Source: Streptomyces ferrugineus
GTDB taxonomy: Bacteria; Actinomycetota; Actinomycetes; Streptomycetales; Streptomycetaceae
NCBI RefSeq assembly: GCF_015160855.1
Contig: NZ_CP063373.1
Location: forward strand, 2,046,001 to 2,110,000
DNA: 64,000 nucleotides
Direction: 5' to 3'
Part shown: positions 8,812-17,903 of the stretch, piece by piece
Layout: every line of letters starts with the position of its first letter
Numbering within the stretch: position 1 is the stretch's first letter
Notes under the pieces: model-generated
Databases searched by the model: none
What the model was told of the DNA's origin: nothing
What the model saw: only the letters and a program-made list of their open reading frames with translations
Made by a program: the position numbers and the translations under genes

Positions 8812-9732
8812 TCATGCGGTCGGCCGGTGGGCGGCCTGGGCGGGACGGGCGCAGGCGAAGGCGGTGGCGAACTGGTCGCGCAGGGGCGCTGCGCAGGGGT
8901 GGGGGTCGCGACGCGGTGTGATCGTGTAGATGCCGCGGTTCGGGGGATCGACGAGGTCCACGGTGGTGACATCGGTGCGCAGTGCGCGCGTCAGCACCCC
9001 GGGTATCAGCGCGATGGCGTGACCGGTCGCGACCAGCGCCAGCTTGCCGGGCAGGTCGGCCGCGGCGAGGTCGATGCGGGCGCTGACTCCGGCGCGGGCG
9101 GCGTGCTGACCAAGGAGCGCTGCCGAGCCGTCGTTGTCCTCGGCCCAGGTCTCGTCGGCCAGCGTCTGTATGCGCACCGGGCCGCACCCAGCCCGTGGAT
9201 GGTCGACGGGCAGTGCGACGACCATGTCGTCCAGCCCGAGGAACCGGCGCTCGACCCGCGGGTCATCGGGCAGTCCTGGCGGTGCGTCGGTGACGACGGC
9301 GATGTCGAGATCACCGGTGATCACGCGGTGGTGCAGTTGGGCGCTCAGACCGGGGAGCAGGCTCCACCGGAGGGATCCGGCTTGCTTCAGCAGGGCCCGG
9401 ACGGCCTCGGGGACGATCCCCGCGGCAAGAGAGGGCGTCGCGCCGACGGCCAGCGGCCGTCTGAACGCCCCGTCGCCGGCGTCTCGCGCGGCGCGTACGG
9501 CGCGGTCGGCCTCGTTGAGGGTGGCCAGAGCGTGGTGCCGGAACACCTCGCCGGCCGGCGTCGGGCGCACACCGCGCGCATGACGCTCCATCAGAGGCAC
9601 GCCGAGTTGCCGCTCCAGCCCGGCGATCTGCCGGGAGACGGCCGACTGCGTGTGATGGAGCTCGGCGGCCGCCGCCGACAGCGACCCGAGGCGGCACACG
9701 GTCACGAAGGTTCGCCACACCGTCAGATCCAT
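8812..9732 (-). CDS. LysR-family transcriptional regulator
   Basis: 306 residues from ATG 9732. The N-terminal winged helix is classical: MDLTVWRTFVTVCRLGSLS, then AAAELHHTQSAVSRQIAGLE and LGVPLMERHARGVRPTPAGE. The effector-binding domain follows (residues about 90-300), with LAVGATPSLAAGIVPEAVRA and DLDIAVVTDAPPG. It is divergent from a dehydrogenase gene 95 bases away, the usual arrangement for a LysR protein controlling its neighbour and itself. The inducer is unknown. Confidence 0.88.
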   Translation of the reverse strand: MDLTVWRTFVTVCRLGSLSAAAAELHHTQSAVSRQIAGLERQLGVPLMERHARGVRPTPAGEVFRHHALATLNEADRAVRAARDAGDGAFRRPLAVGATPSLAAGIVPEAVRALLKQAGSLRWSLLPGLSAQLHHRVITGDLDIAVVTDAPPGLPDDPRVERRFLGLDDMVVALPVDHPRAGCGPVRIQTLADETWAEDNDGSAALLGQHAARAGVSARIDLAAADLPGKLALVATGHAIALIPGVLTRALRTDVTTVDLVDPPNRGIYTITPRRDPHPCAAPLRDQFATAFACARPAQAAHRPTA

Positions 9733-9827
9733 GGCGTCAGTATGCGCGTCCGGTATGCGAGTTCCGCAGGGCTGTCCTGCGAAGTCCGCGCTTGTCGCAG
9801 CCCTCGGCGTGCACCACGCTGGCGCAC

Positions 9828-11012
9828 ATGACCACACCGCATACGATCGCCGTCCTCGGCCTGGGGCGCATGGGTGAGGCGATCGCGACCCGACTGGACG
9901 CCCGGGGCTGGGACGTCGTCGGCTGGACCCGCTCCGGGCGCGCGTCAGGTGCCGTCAGGACGACCGGCGATCCGAACGACGCCGTGGCGAAGGCCGACCT
10001 CGTGCTCCTGGCGTTGTTCGACGGCCCCGCCTGCCGACAGGTCCTCGATGACGTCCGTGACAGGCTGCGCACGGACGCGGTGGTGCTGAACACCAGCACC
10101 ATCGCCCCCGCCGAGGCGTCGGAGCTGGCCCGGCGACTCGGCCCGGCCTACGTCCACGCACCCGTGCTCGGCTCTGTGCCGGCGGTGGCTGTCGGCGCGC
10201 TGCAGATTCTCGCCGCCGCCGGTCAAGACGCGCTCGAGCGGGCGCGGCCGGTTCTGGAAGCGCTGGGCACCGTCCGGCACGTCGATGACGTCCGCACCGC
10301 CGCCGCGCTCAAGCTGATCGCCAACAACAGCCTCGCCGGCGCCGTCCTCGCGCTGCGCGACTCGCTGCGGCAGGCCGACGCCCTCGGCCTGCCCCGTGGC
10401 CAGGTGCTGGACATCCTCGAACTCGGCCGGCTCGGCGGGCTCGTGGCCCGCAAACGGCCCTTCCTCGCCGACCAGCCGGGCGCCGCCACCGCGGAATTCA
10501 CGATTGGCGCGCTGGCCAAGGACATGGCCGTACTGGCCGACGCGTCCGACACACCCCTGCGCAGCGCGGCCCGTCTGGTCGACACCCCTGCCGACCCCGA
10601 GAGCGACATTGCTGTTGCCGCCACGGTCCCGGCCGTGGAGGACGCCGTGCTCGAACCGCTCCGCGCCTACATCCGCGGACACGCCACCGGTGATCCAACC
10701 CACTTCCGCGACGCGTTCCTGCCCACCGCCCACATCGAGGGCATCCGGGACGGCGCATTCGTCTCGTGGCGCCTGGACGAGTACTGCGCTCTCTTTCCGG
10801 GCCGGTCGGCCCCGGACGAACCGACCCGCTCCCGCCGCATCGACGTCGTCGACGTCCATGGCACCGTCGCGACCGCGACCATGACGCTGTCGCACGGCAC
10901 AGACACGTTCACCGACATCTTCCTGCTGGTCCGCGTCGACGACGGCTGGCGCATCGCCAACAAGGCCTACCACCGACACCCATCCCTACAGATCCCAAGG
11001 GAAAAGCGCTAG
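9828..11012 (+). CDS. 6PGDH/beta-hydroxyacid-type dehydrogenase fused to an NTF2-like domain
   Basis: 394 residues from ATG 9828; an in-frame GTG/ATG further upstream would add an unlikely tail. The Rossmann motif is IAVLGLGRMGEAIATRL. STIAP and the catalytic-lysine region AAALKLIANN follow the imine reductase/beta-hydroxyacid dehydrogenase layout. From about residue 270 the protein changes to an NTF2/SnoaL or putative lumazine-binding type fold (AVEDAVLEPLRAYIRGHATGD, then DIFLLVRVDDGWRIANKAYH). Normal family members end near residue 290, so this is a fusion. The added domain may bind or modify a substrate. It is divergent from the LysR gene and likely controlled by it. Confidence 0.78.
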   Translation: MTTPHTIAVLGLGRMGEAIATRLDARGWDVVGWTRSGRASGAVRTTGDPNDAVAKADLVLLALFDGPACRQVLDDVRDRLRTDAVVLNTSTIAPAEASELARRLGPAYVHAPVLGSVPAVAVGALQILAAAGQDALERARPVLEALGTVRHVDDVRTAAALKLIANNSLAGAVLALRDSLRQADALGLPRGQVLDILELGRLGGLVARKRPFLADQPGAATAEFTIGALAKDMAVLADASDTPLRSAARLVDTPADPESDIAVAATVPAVEDAVLEPLRAYIRGHATGDPTHFRDAFLPTAHIEGIRDGAFVSWRLDEYCALFPGRSAPDEPTRSRRIDVVDVHGTVATATMTLSHGTDTFTDIFLLVRVDDGWRIANKAYHRHPSLQIPREKR

Positions 11013-11035
11013 CCTGTGTTCGTTATTCCGATCGG

Positions 11036-11053
11036 CTGTTGAAATCTCGAACG
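11036..11053. promoter_or_regulatory. Candidate IclR operator upstream of the iclR-type gene
   Basis: CTGTTGAAATCTCGAACG is a variant of the 18-bp palindrome TGTTCGAnATnTCGAACA found at five other sugar genes in this window. It lies 33 bases before the GTG of the IclR gene, which fits autoregulation. The left arm lacks one base of the consensus. Confidence 0.5.
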
Positions 11054-11085
11054 CAGCTACTGACACCCAAGGGAGGGGGCCGGAC

Positions 11086-11859
11086 GTGGGACGCCTCGTA
11101 CCAGCCGTGACCCGGGCTCTCGACATCCTCGAGCTCTTCCTCGACGGGGACGGCACGCTCTCCGCCCCTGACATCGTGCGCAAGCTCCAGCTTCCGCGCA
11201 CCACCGTGCACGAGCTGGTCACCACACTCGCAGCCCGGTCTTACATCGTCCAGGTCCCGGGTCAGCCGGGACGGTACCGGCTGGGCGTACGGCCGTACCA
11301 GCTCGGCAGCCGGTACGCCGAGCAGCTCGACCTCGCGGCCGAGGGGCAGCAGGTGGCGCGCTCCGTCGCGGAGACCTGTGACGAGACCGTGCACGTGGCG
11401 ATCCTCGAAGGCACCGACGTCATCTACATCGCCAAGGTCGACTCCACGCACGCCGTGCGCATGGTGTCCGCGGCCGGGCGCCGGCTGCCCGCGCACTGCA
11501 CGTCCGTCGGCAAGATGCTGCTGGCCTCCCTTCCCGAGTCGGAACTCGGCTCCCGCGTCCCCGACGGCGCCGAGCTCGTCGCCATGACACCGAACAGCAT
11601 CACCGACCCGGGCGCGCTGCGCGAGGCCCTCGCCACGATCCGGCAGCGTGGGATCGCCGTCGAGAGCCGGGAGTCCAACCCGGACGTGTCGTGCGTGGCC
11701 GCGCCGGTGAAGGACCGGACCGGGCAGGTCGTCGCCGCCCTCTCCATCTCCGTCCCCATGATCCGCTGGAGCGACGAGCGCCGCGCCGAGCTGGAGCAGC
11801 TCGCCGCCAAGGGCGCCGCGGAACTGTCGGAGCGTCTCGGACACCGGAGCGTGGCATGA
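11086..11859 (+). CDS. IclR-family transcriptional regulator of a sugar regulon (proposed)
   Basis: 257 residues from GTG 11086, preceded by AAGGGAGGGGG. The winged helix-turn-helix is at residues 1-65 (VTRALDILELFLDGDGTLSA, then VRKLQLPRTTVHELVTTLA). The IclR effector domain follows, with the typical THAVRMVSAAGRRLPAHCTSVGK-type stretch and GIAVESRESNPDVSCVAAPV. It shares four bases (ATGA) with the SMP-30 lactonase gene, so the two are coupled and the ligand is probably a sugar acid or sugar. The shared TTCGA-type palindrome at sugar operons across the window makes it the leading candidate for the common regulator. That link is an inference. Confidence 0.87.
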   Translation: MGRLVPAVTRALDILELFLDGDGTLSAPDIVRKLQLPRTTVHELVTTLAARSYIVQVPGQPGRYRLGVRPYQLGSRYAEQLDLAAEGQQVARSVAETCDETVHVAILEGTDVIYIAKVDSTHAVRMVSAAGRRLPAHCTSVGKMLLASLPESELGSRVPDGAELVAMTPNSITDPGALREALATIRQRGIAVESRESNPDVSCVAAPVKDRTGQVVAALSISVPMIRWSDERRAELEQLAAKGAAELSERLGHRSVA

Positions 11860-12704
11860 ACACCCGCTACGAGGTCGCGGTCCGGGCGGAGGCGGAGCTC
11901 GGCGAGGGGCCGACCTGGGACGCGGACCACGGGCGGCTGCTGTGGATCGACATCCTGGGGAGTCGGATCCACACGTTCGACCCCGTCTCGGGGCGGCGGA
12001 GCGTCCGTACGACGCCCCAGCACGTCGGCGCCGTCAAGCCCCGCGCCGGCGGCGGGCTCGTCCTCAACCTCCGGGACGGCGTGGGGCTGCTCGACCCCGA
12101 CGACACCTTCCGCTGGCTGCACCACGAGCCCGTCCCCGGCCGCCGCGCCAACGACGCCGCCGTCGCCCCCGACGGCGCCCTGTGGGCGGGCACCATGCGC
12201 TACGACGAGGCCCCGGGCGGCGGGACGCTGTCCCGGCTCACCGGTGCCGGGGCGGTCGACGTCGTACTCGACGACGTGGCGGTCAGCAACGGCACCGGCT
12301 GGAGCCCGGACGGCAGCCTCATGTACTACATCGACTCGCCCACGCGGCGCATCGACGTCTTCGACCACGCGGACGGCGGCGTCACCGGCCGACGGCCCTT
12401 CGTCGAGATCGAGGACGGCGCCGGGTTCCCCGACGGGCTGACCGTGGACGCCGACGGGTGCGTGTGGGTGGCCCTGTGGGAGGGCTCGGCCGTACGCCGC
12501 TACACACCGGGCGGGGAGCTGGACCGGGTGATCGAGCTTCCGGTGCCCCGGGTGACCGCGTGCGCGTTCGCCGGGCCCGGACTGACCGACCTGTACATCA
12601 CGACGGCCCGGGTCGGACTGGCGGCCCCGCCGCCGCTGGCGGGCTCGCTGCTCGTCGTGCCCGGCGCGGGCGAGGGGCTGGCACAGCCCGCCTTCGCCGG
12701 CTGA
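11856..12704 (+). CDS. SMP-30/gluconolactonase-like sugar lactonase
   Basis: 282 residues from ATG 11856. This is a six-bladed propeller of the SMP-30 family. The metal-binding signatures are the first-blade Glu in AELGEGPTWDADHGRLLWID, Asn and Asp in RANDAAVAPDGALWAGTM, Asn in VSNGTGWSPDGSLMYYIDS and Asp in GFPDGLTVDADGCVWVALW. The enzyme hydrolyses sugar lactones (arabino-, galactono- or glucono-lactone) in oxidative sugar pathways. It is translationally coupled to the IclR gene. Together with the dehydratase and dehydrogenase at 50-52 kb it would supply successive steps of an oxidative monosaccharide route; the exact sugar cannot be read from sequence. Confidence 0.85.
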   Translation: MNTRYEVAVRAEAELGEGPTWDADHGRLLWIDILGSRIHTFDPVSGRRSVRTTPQHVGAVKPRAGGGLVLNLRDGVGLLDPDDTFRWLHHEPVPGRRANDAAVAPDGALWAGTMRYDEAPGGGTLSRLTGAGAVDVVLDDVAVSNGTGWSPDGSLMYYIDSPTRRIDVFDHADGGVTGRRPFVEIEDGAGFPDGLTVDADGCVWVALWEGSAVRRYTPGGELDRVIELPVPRVTACAFAGPGLTDLYITTARVGLAAPPPLAGSLLVVPGAGEGLAQPAFAG

Positions 12705-12808
12705 CGGGAGGGAATCGGTTCCGGGAGGTGAGGGCGCCGTACTCCGGTGGCCTCGCCTTCTCGGCGCCGCGCCGATGCCGCCGGGTGCCCGTGCCCGTCG
12801 GACGGCCG

Positions 12809-14209
12809 TCAGGTGCCCGTGCGGTCCAGGTCCCGCAGGATCTCCCGCTCCTGTTTCGTCAGCGGGGCCCCGACCGCCGGCGGCAGCGGCGGCCCGTTCA
12901 GCGTCGCCAGTACCGTCGACGGGCGCAGCAGTCGCGTCGGCCCCGTCGTCATGCTCGTCACGTCCCAGACCGCCGACGCCGCCGTGTACGAACCGGTCGC
13001 CGTGCGGATCATGCGGCGGGTGTACGCCGTGACCAGGCGGTCCGCGAGTCCGGGCGAGCCGCCCCGGGTCCCGGGGAACCACACGTCCTGGCTGACCGCC
13101 ATCGTCCACGCCCCCTCCACCGACCGCGCCGCCGTCCGCTGCACCCGCCGGGCCAGTCCGGCCCCGGTCAGTCCCGCCTCCCGCAGCTCCCGGGCCAGCA
13201 CCTGCGCGCCCATCGCCGCCACCGACATGCCCTGACCGTACGCCGGGTTGAAGGTGGCCAGCGCGTCGCCGAGGACGACGAACCGCTCGGGCCAGTGGCG
13301 GGTCTTCTCCAGATAGCGGCGGTGGTTGCTGGTGCTGCGGCTGACATGGACGTCGGTGAGCGGCTCGGCACCGGAGACCAGCCGGCCGACGATCGGGTCG
13401 GGCAGGTCGAGGGCGTAGCGCAGGAAGGCGTCCGGGTCCGCCGGCGGCTCACCGCCGCCCCGGGTGCCGGCGAGGCTCACCATCCAGCGGTCGCCCTCGA
13501 TGGGCAGCATCATCCCGCTGCGGCCGGGCCGGCCGAGATAGGGGTTGGCCTGCACTATGGTCAGCGGGAAGCGCGCGGCGCCGACGGGGGTGCGGTAGAG
13601 GCGGGTGGCGTTCACCAGCCCGGCGTCCACCGTCTTCTCCCGGACGTCCGAAATTCCCAGCCCCGCCAGCCATTTGACGGCCCGTGAGCCCCGTCCGGCG
13701 GCGTCCACCACGAAATCGGCGGCGAGTTCCTCCTCCCCGGCGCCGGTCGAGACGCGCAGCCCGGTGACCCGCTCGCGCGTGCCGGTCAGCTCCAGCGCCT
13801 GGCCCTTGCGGATCTCGACGCCGGTGTTGGCCAGCACCGCGACCCGTATCGCCCAGTCCAGCAGCGCCCGGGTGCACGTCAGCATGTGCGGTCCGGGATG
13901 CCGCCAGCGCCGGAACCAGCCCTCGGGGGTGAGGGCGACCATGCCCGAGCCGAGCGGGATCTCGTGCGCACCGGCGGCGAGCAGATGCCCCCGCATGCTC
14001 ACGCCCGGCACCAGGTCCTCCATCGCGGCCAGCCCGCCGGCCATCAGCAGATGCGCGTGGCGTCCCTGCGGCAGGCCCTTGCGGTGCTCCGGCCCGTCGG
14101 GCAGCTCGTCCCGGTCGAGTACGACCACCTCGTCCGCGACGGTGGACAGCGCCGCCGCGGCCAGCATGCCGGCCAGTCCCGCACCGATGACGACAGCTCT
14201 ACGCGACAT
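12809..14209 (-). CDS. FAD-dependent oxidoreductase/monooxygenase-like protein
   Basis: 466 residues from ATG 14209. The dinucleotide-binding fold is at the very start (RRAVVIGAGLAGMLAAAALS) with the acidic strand end VVVLDRDELP. The flavin-contact motif is VVLGDALATFNPAYGQGMSV. These features place it in the aromatic-hydroxylase/geranylgeranyl-reductase-like flavoprotein group. The substrate is unknown. It starts 62 bases after the stop of a MAB_1171c-type membrane gene on the same strand and probably ends that cassette. The 104 bases to the convergent SMP-30 gene show no clear terminator. Confidence 0.82.
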   Translation of the reverse strand: MSRRAVVIGAGLAGMLAAAALSTVADEVVVLDRDELPDGPEHRKGLPQGRHAHLLMAGGLAAMEDLVPGVSMRGHLLAAGAHEIPLGSGMVALTPEGWFRRWRHPGPHMLTCTRALLDWAIRVAVLANTGVEIRKGQALELTGTRERVTGLRVSTGAGEEELAADFVVDAAGRGSRAVKWLAGLGISDVREKTVDAGLVNATRLYRTPVGAARFPLTIVQANPYLGRPGRSGMMLPIEGDRWMVSLAGTRGGGEPPADPDAFLRYALDLPDPIVGRLVSGAEPLTDVHVSRSTSNHRRYLEKTRHWPERFVVLGDALATFNPAYGQGMSVAAMGAQVLARELREAGLTGAGLARRVQRTAARSVEGAWTMAVSQDVWFPGTRGGSPGLADRLVTAYTRRMIRTATGSYTAASAVWDVTSMTTGPTRLLRPSTVLATLNGPPLPPAVGAPLTKQEREILRDLDRTGT

Positions 14210-14271
14210 GGGTTCCTCGCACTCAGCCGAGCGGACCTGGGCATGACGGATCGACGGCAACTCGTGGCACT

Positions 14272-15459
14272 TCAGAAGGCCTTAACCGTACCTTCACGCA
14301 TCGTCCCCGCGGCATCCGATCCCCCCAGTGCCTGCGCCAACTCCACCAGCCCGCCCGCCCCGGACACCTCCGTGGCGTGCAGTCGGCCGGTGCTCGGCGT
14401 CCGCAGCGGCTCCTCGTGTGCCGCCGCCCGGCGGGCCGCCGCGGCGAGCATGGCGGCCTCCGCGGCGACCCGCGCCTGGTGCGCGGAGCGGCCCTCGGCC
14501 AGCGCGGCCGACAGCGCCCGCTCGCGCACCCGGTCGTCGAAGTACGGTGCCAGCGCCAACAGGGCGTCATGGATGGCCACTTCACGGCAGTGCAGGCGCT
14601 CGGCGGGCGACTGCCACCAGGCGGAGGGCGGTTTGGGGGCGGTCGACACGAAACCCACCCGGAGCCACAGCGGGTCCAGGCGCCGGTAGTCGCGCAGCCC
14701 GCGCCAGTGCCCCACGGCGGCCGGCAGCAGCCGCGGCAGCACGAACCCGGCGGAACAGGTCAGGGCGGCCAGCGCGGCCATCGGCGGGGCCACCCGGGTG
14801 GAGAGGAAGTCCAGGTCATGGCCCGTCCAACGGGCCACCACGGCCGTGTACTTGGTGAGCTGGAACCCCACCAGGTCCAGCAGTGCCCCCACGAAGATCA
14901 GCCACAGGCCCGCCCTGAGCAGCCCGGTGACCTCCCGGCCCCAGCGCACGCACACCACCGTCATCGCCACGATGGCCGCGGTGTGCCCGAGCAGGTACAG
15001 CACGATCATCTCGCGCATGCCGGGGGTGTTGGCGTAGTACGTGTCGAGGTCGTTCAGCCGCTCCACCCGCGCGTCCGCCAGCGCGAACAGCACCACGATG
15101 GCCACGATCAGCGGGCCGTACACGGCGATGCAGCGCAGCACCAGCCGCCGTACCCGCTCGCGGGGCCCGCCCCGCCAGTTGATCAGCAGGATCAGCAGCG
15201 AGCAGCTGTACGCCGAGAGCAGCCCGTATGTCAGCGGTGCGCCGAAGTTGGGGACGCCGGTGAGGTCGTTGACGGCGGCCAGGGTCATCGGCGCCGAGCA
15301 GAGGAACACCACGGCGCCGAGCGCGATCGCCACGCAGGTGGACACGGTCAGCGCGTTGCGCAGCCCCGAGGGCTTGCCGACGGCCGTGTTCGGGCGCCGG
15401 AACAGTACGGCGGCGGACAGCGCGAGGACGGCGGCCGCCAGATAGACCACGAGACTCAT
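14272..15459 (-). CDS. MAB_1171c-type polytopic membrane protein, copy 1
   Basis: 395 residues from ATG 15459, overlapping the stop of the next copy as ATGA. Seven or so membrane segments fill the first 260 residues, then a soluble C-terminal part of about 135 residues. Family landmarks shared by all three copies here: VNDLTGVPNFGAPLTYG, VLFALADARVERLNDLDTYYANTPGMREMIVLYL, and ARWTGHDLDFLSTRVAPP. The charged motif DLDTYY(A)NTP is identical or nearly so in all three and probably functional. NCBI calls similar proteins putative transporters, but no transport activity is established to my knowledge. The gene order (XRE regulator, protease-like protein, two copies, flavoprotein) implies one operon. 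Confidence 0.75.
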   Translation of the reverse strand: MSLVVYLAAAVLALSAAVLFRRPNTAVGKPSGLRNALTVSTCVAIALGAVVFLCSAPMTLAAVNDLTGVPNFGAPLTYGLLSAYSCSLLILLINWRGGPRERVRRLVLRCIAVYGPLIVAIVVLFALADARVERLNDLDTYYANTPGMREMIVLYLLGHTAAIVAMTVVCVRWGREVTGLLRAGLWLIFVGALLDLVGFQLTKYTAVVARWTGHDLDFLSTRVAPPMAALAALTCSAGFVLPRLLPAAVGHWRGLRDYRRLDPLWLRVGFVSTAPKPPSAWWQSPAERLHCREVAIHDALLALAPYFDDRVRERALSAALAEGRSAHQARVAAEAAMLAAAARRAAAHEEPLRTPSTGRLHATEVSGAGGLVELAQALGGSDAAGTMREGTVKAF

Positions 15460-16652
15460 ACGGGGGAGCTCCGTTCCACCGCCGGTGTCAACGCCCCGCG
15501 CACCAGCGGCGAGGTGACCAGCGCGTCCGCGATACGCACCAGCGCGTCCGGGCCGGGCGCCCGCTGCTGGAACCACTCCGACTCACCGGCGTACACCGCC
15601 CCGAGCGGTGCGTCGCGGCCCGCCCGGTCCGCCATGCACACCCTGGCCGCCGCCCGGATCACCGCGGCCCACGCCGTCGCCGCCGCCCGCTCCGGGTCGC
15701 CGGTCGTGCGCAGGGCGGCCTCGCGCGTGGTGTCGTACAACTCCCGGTCGACGTAGGCGTCCAGGTGGCTGAGCGCGTTGTGGATGCTGGTCTGGCGCCA
15801 GACCAGCCGGGTGACGGGGGAGGACCAGCGCGGGCGCGGCAGTCGCAGCCGGCGGCGGGCGAGGATCTCGTCCAGCTCCCGCTCCAGGGGCTCCAGGCGT
15901 ACGTACGTCCGCCGGGCCCGCCGCCACTCGATGAGCCGGGGTCCGGCCAGCGGGATCAGCACGCCGGCCACCGTCAGCAGGGCGGCCGTGCCCGCGGCGA
16001 CCGGGGCGCCCTGGGTGGCCAGCGCCGCCCAGTCGCGCCCGGTCCAGCGGGCGGTCACGGCGACGAGCTTGGACCCGCTGTACCCGGCGCCGCACACCGC
16101 TCCGGCCCCCAGCGTGACCAGTCCCGCGCGCAGCGGGCCGCGCACCTCGCGGGCCCAGCGCAGCGCGGAGACCGCGGTGATGGTGACGGCGGTGAGATGC
16201 CCGGCCAGATAGAGCAGGATCATCTCGCGCAGGTAGGGCGTCGTCGCGTAGTACGTGTCCAGGTCCTCGCGGCGCTCCACCGCGGCATCGCCCAGCGCGA
16301 ACAGCACCGCGATGCACAGCACCACACCGGCGTAGCCGGCGACCCAGCGGCGGGCGGTGCGGCGCGCGCCCGGCCCGCCCCGCCACAGGGCGACCAGGAT
16401 CTGCGAGGCGGCGCCGTAGGCGGTGATCGCCACGTACGTCAGCGGGGCCGCGAGGTTGGGGATGCCGCTGAGGCGGTTGACGGCGCCGACGGTGGGCGGG
16501 GAGCCGAGGAAGAAGCACAGGCCGGCCAGGCCCAGCACGGCACACAGGGTGCGCAGATAGGGGTCGTGCCGGTGGCGGAGCAGGTCCGGGGCGCGCACCA
16601 GCAGGCCGAGCCACAGCACGGCGCAGCTCACGTAGGCGATCAGGCCGGTCAT
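15456..16652 (-). CDS. MAB_1171c-type polytopic membrane protein, copy 2
   Basis: 398 residues from ATG 16652, which overlaps the protease-like gene stop as ATGA. It has the same architecture as the downstream copy: about seven membrane segments, the motif VLFALGDAAVERREDLDTYY, TTPYLREMILLYLAGH, TARWTGRDWAALATQGAPV, then a soluble tail. The tail of each copy differs most, so the copies may have distinct partners. Two consecutive copies in one operon suggest a hetero-oligomer, which is an inference. Confidence 0.75.
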   Translation of the reverse strand: MTGLIAYVSCAVLWLGLLVRAPDLLRHRHDPYLRTLCAVLGLAGLCFFLGSPPTVGAVNRLSGIPNLAAPLTYVAITAYGAASQILVALWRGGPGARRTARRWVAGYAGVVLCIAVLFALGDAAVERREDLDTYYATTPYLREMILLYLAGHLTAVTITAVSALRWAREVRGPLRAGLVTLGAGAVCGAGYSGSKLVAVTARWTGRDWAALATQGAPVAAGTAALLTVAGVLIPLAGPRLIEWRRARRTYVRLEPLERELDEILARRRLRLPRPRWSSPVTRLVWRQTSIHNALSHLDAYVDRELYDTTREAALRTTGDPERAAATAWAAVIRAAARVCMADRAGRDAPLGAVYAGESEWFQQRAPGPDALVRIADALVTSPLVRGALTPAVERSSPV

Positions 16653-17155
16653 CCGCGGGTGCCCCGGTAGTTGAGGGCGGCCCCGATGCGTCCGGCGAGG
16701 TCCTGGTCGTCGGTGCCGGCCGCGAACACCGAGTCGGCGGAGGCCTCCAGCCAGGTGCGCAGCCGGCGGCCCATCAGCATGCCGAAGCGGTCGGCCTCTT
16801 GTTCGTCGGCGAGCGTGAAGTCGCTGCGGGCGGCGGCGGGTTGCTCCCCCGCGCCGGTGCCGGTGCCGCGCCGCTGGTGCATGTGCCACACCTCATGGCA
16901 GAAGATCACTATCTGGTGCCATACGGCGGCCCGCTTGTCGACGATGACGTCGTCATGCGTCTCGCGCTCCAGCCACAGCCCGCTGGCGGTGTGCGGCGGG
17001 AACACCTCCCGGTGCACCACGATGGGGCGTCCGCGCCACTGGACCGCCGAGTCGACGACCGCCTGGAACAGGGTCTCGGGGTCCGCGGGGACGGGCACCC
17101 GGATGGGGCCGATGAGGGCGTCGGCGAGGCGACGCATCTCCCTGTTCGTACGCAC
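16649..17155 (-). CDS. ImmA/IrrE-like HExxH protein, cassette 1
   Basis: 168 residues from GTG 17155, chosen for ACGGGGAGA just upstream. The metal motif HEVWHMH (H-E-x-x-H) follows KRAAVWHQIVIFC, and a downstream acidic stretch ADEQEADRFGMLMGR supplies the likely third ligand (EADRF), as in ImmA/IrrE zinc proteases. Related Streptomyces proteins are often annotated as a toxin or regulator component. ImmA-type proteases cleave or sense a partner XRE repressor, and an XRE gene lies 157 bases upstream. A protease-repressor pair is therefore plausible. It is coupled to the following membrane gene. Confidence 0.72.
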   Translation of the reverse strand: MRTNREMRRLADALIGPIRVPVPADPETLFQAVVDSAVQWRGRPIVVHREVFPPHTASGLWLERETHDDVIVDKRAAVWHQIVIFCHEVWHMHQRRGTGTGAGEQPAAARSDFTLADEQEADRFGMLMGRRLRTWLEASADSVFAAGTDDQDLAGRIGAALNYRGTRG

Positions 17156-17312
17156 GGTTCTCCCCGTGGCTGCTGGACGTTCGACCCTGTGCAATATGCC
17201 AAGTCGTCCGTCGCCTCAGCCACCTCCCGCACCCGCGCCCGGCCAGGGATGGCCGAAACCGAGCCGAACACGGCCAACGCCGGGGCGTCCGGCGGGACAT
17301 TCGACACCCGCC

Positions 17313-17903
17313 CTAGATGTCCTCGTCCTCCGCCGGGTTCCGCTCCGTGATCATCTCGGCCCATTCGGCCAGGGCCTGGAGCTTGCGCGGCGACATGTGC
17401 GGTGCGCGGCGGGCCAGCCGGTAGAAGCCGGGGGTGCGCAGCGGGGCCAGTGGGTCGGCCTTGGCCTCCAGGCCGCCCAGTACCGGCTGGAGGGCGGCGT
17501 GCAGGGCCTCGGCCTCGTCGGCGGTGAAGAAGCCGGCGGGCAGGTCGAAGTGGCGGCGGATCCGGTCGGCGTGCTCCAGGCTGGGCAGTCCGCTCCTGCG
17601 CCACTCGCTCAGCCACTGCCTGCTGGTGCCGGCGATTTTGGCCAGTTCGTCGAGGGAGTAGCGCTTGCCGTCGGGGCGGCGCCGGGTCTCGCGCAGGAAG
17701 TCGAGCCGCTGCCGGACGCGGTCGCCCAGGCTCGTCTCCGGCACGCTGCGACCGGCCAGCAGCGCCGTGACCGTGTCCGCGGGGACGCCGGTGGCGTACG
17801 ACAGCTCCGGCACGTCCAGCACCTCGGCCAGCCGGCCCGGCTGTCCGGTCAACTCCTCCAGGCGCTCGCGCAGTTCGGCGAGCGAAGCGTGGGCGTCGGT
17901 CAC
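17313..17903 (-). CDS. XRE-family helix-turn-helix regulator
   Basis: 196 residues from GTG 17903, preferred because GGGGAG precedes it by about 8 bases; the in-frame GTG at 17957 has no ribosome-binding site. The sequence contains two helix-turn-helix-like units: LSYATGVPADTVTALLAGRS near residues 35-55 and YSLDELAKIAGTSRQWLSEW near residues 80-100, the latter a good XRE match. The acidic C-terminus ends AEDEDI. A perfect hexamer inverted repeat, GGGCAG-6-CTGCCC at 17998-18015, is a candidate autoregulatory operator. It is probably the regulator of the protease/membrane/flavoprotein cassette. Confidence 0.72.
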   Translation of the reverse strand: MTDAHASLAELRERLEELTGQPGRLAEVLDVPELSYATGVPADTVTALLAGRSVPETSLGDRVRQRLDFLRETRRRPDGKRYSLDELAKIAGTSRQWLSEWRRSGLPSLEHADRIRRHFDLPAGFFTADEAEALHAALQPVLGGLEAKADPLAPLRTPGFYRLARRAPHMSPRKLQALAEWAEMITERNPAEDEDI

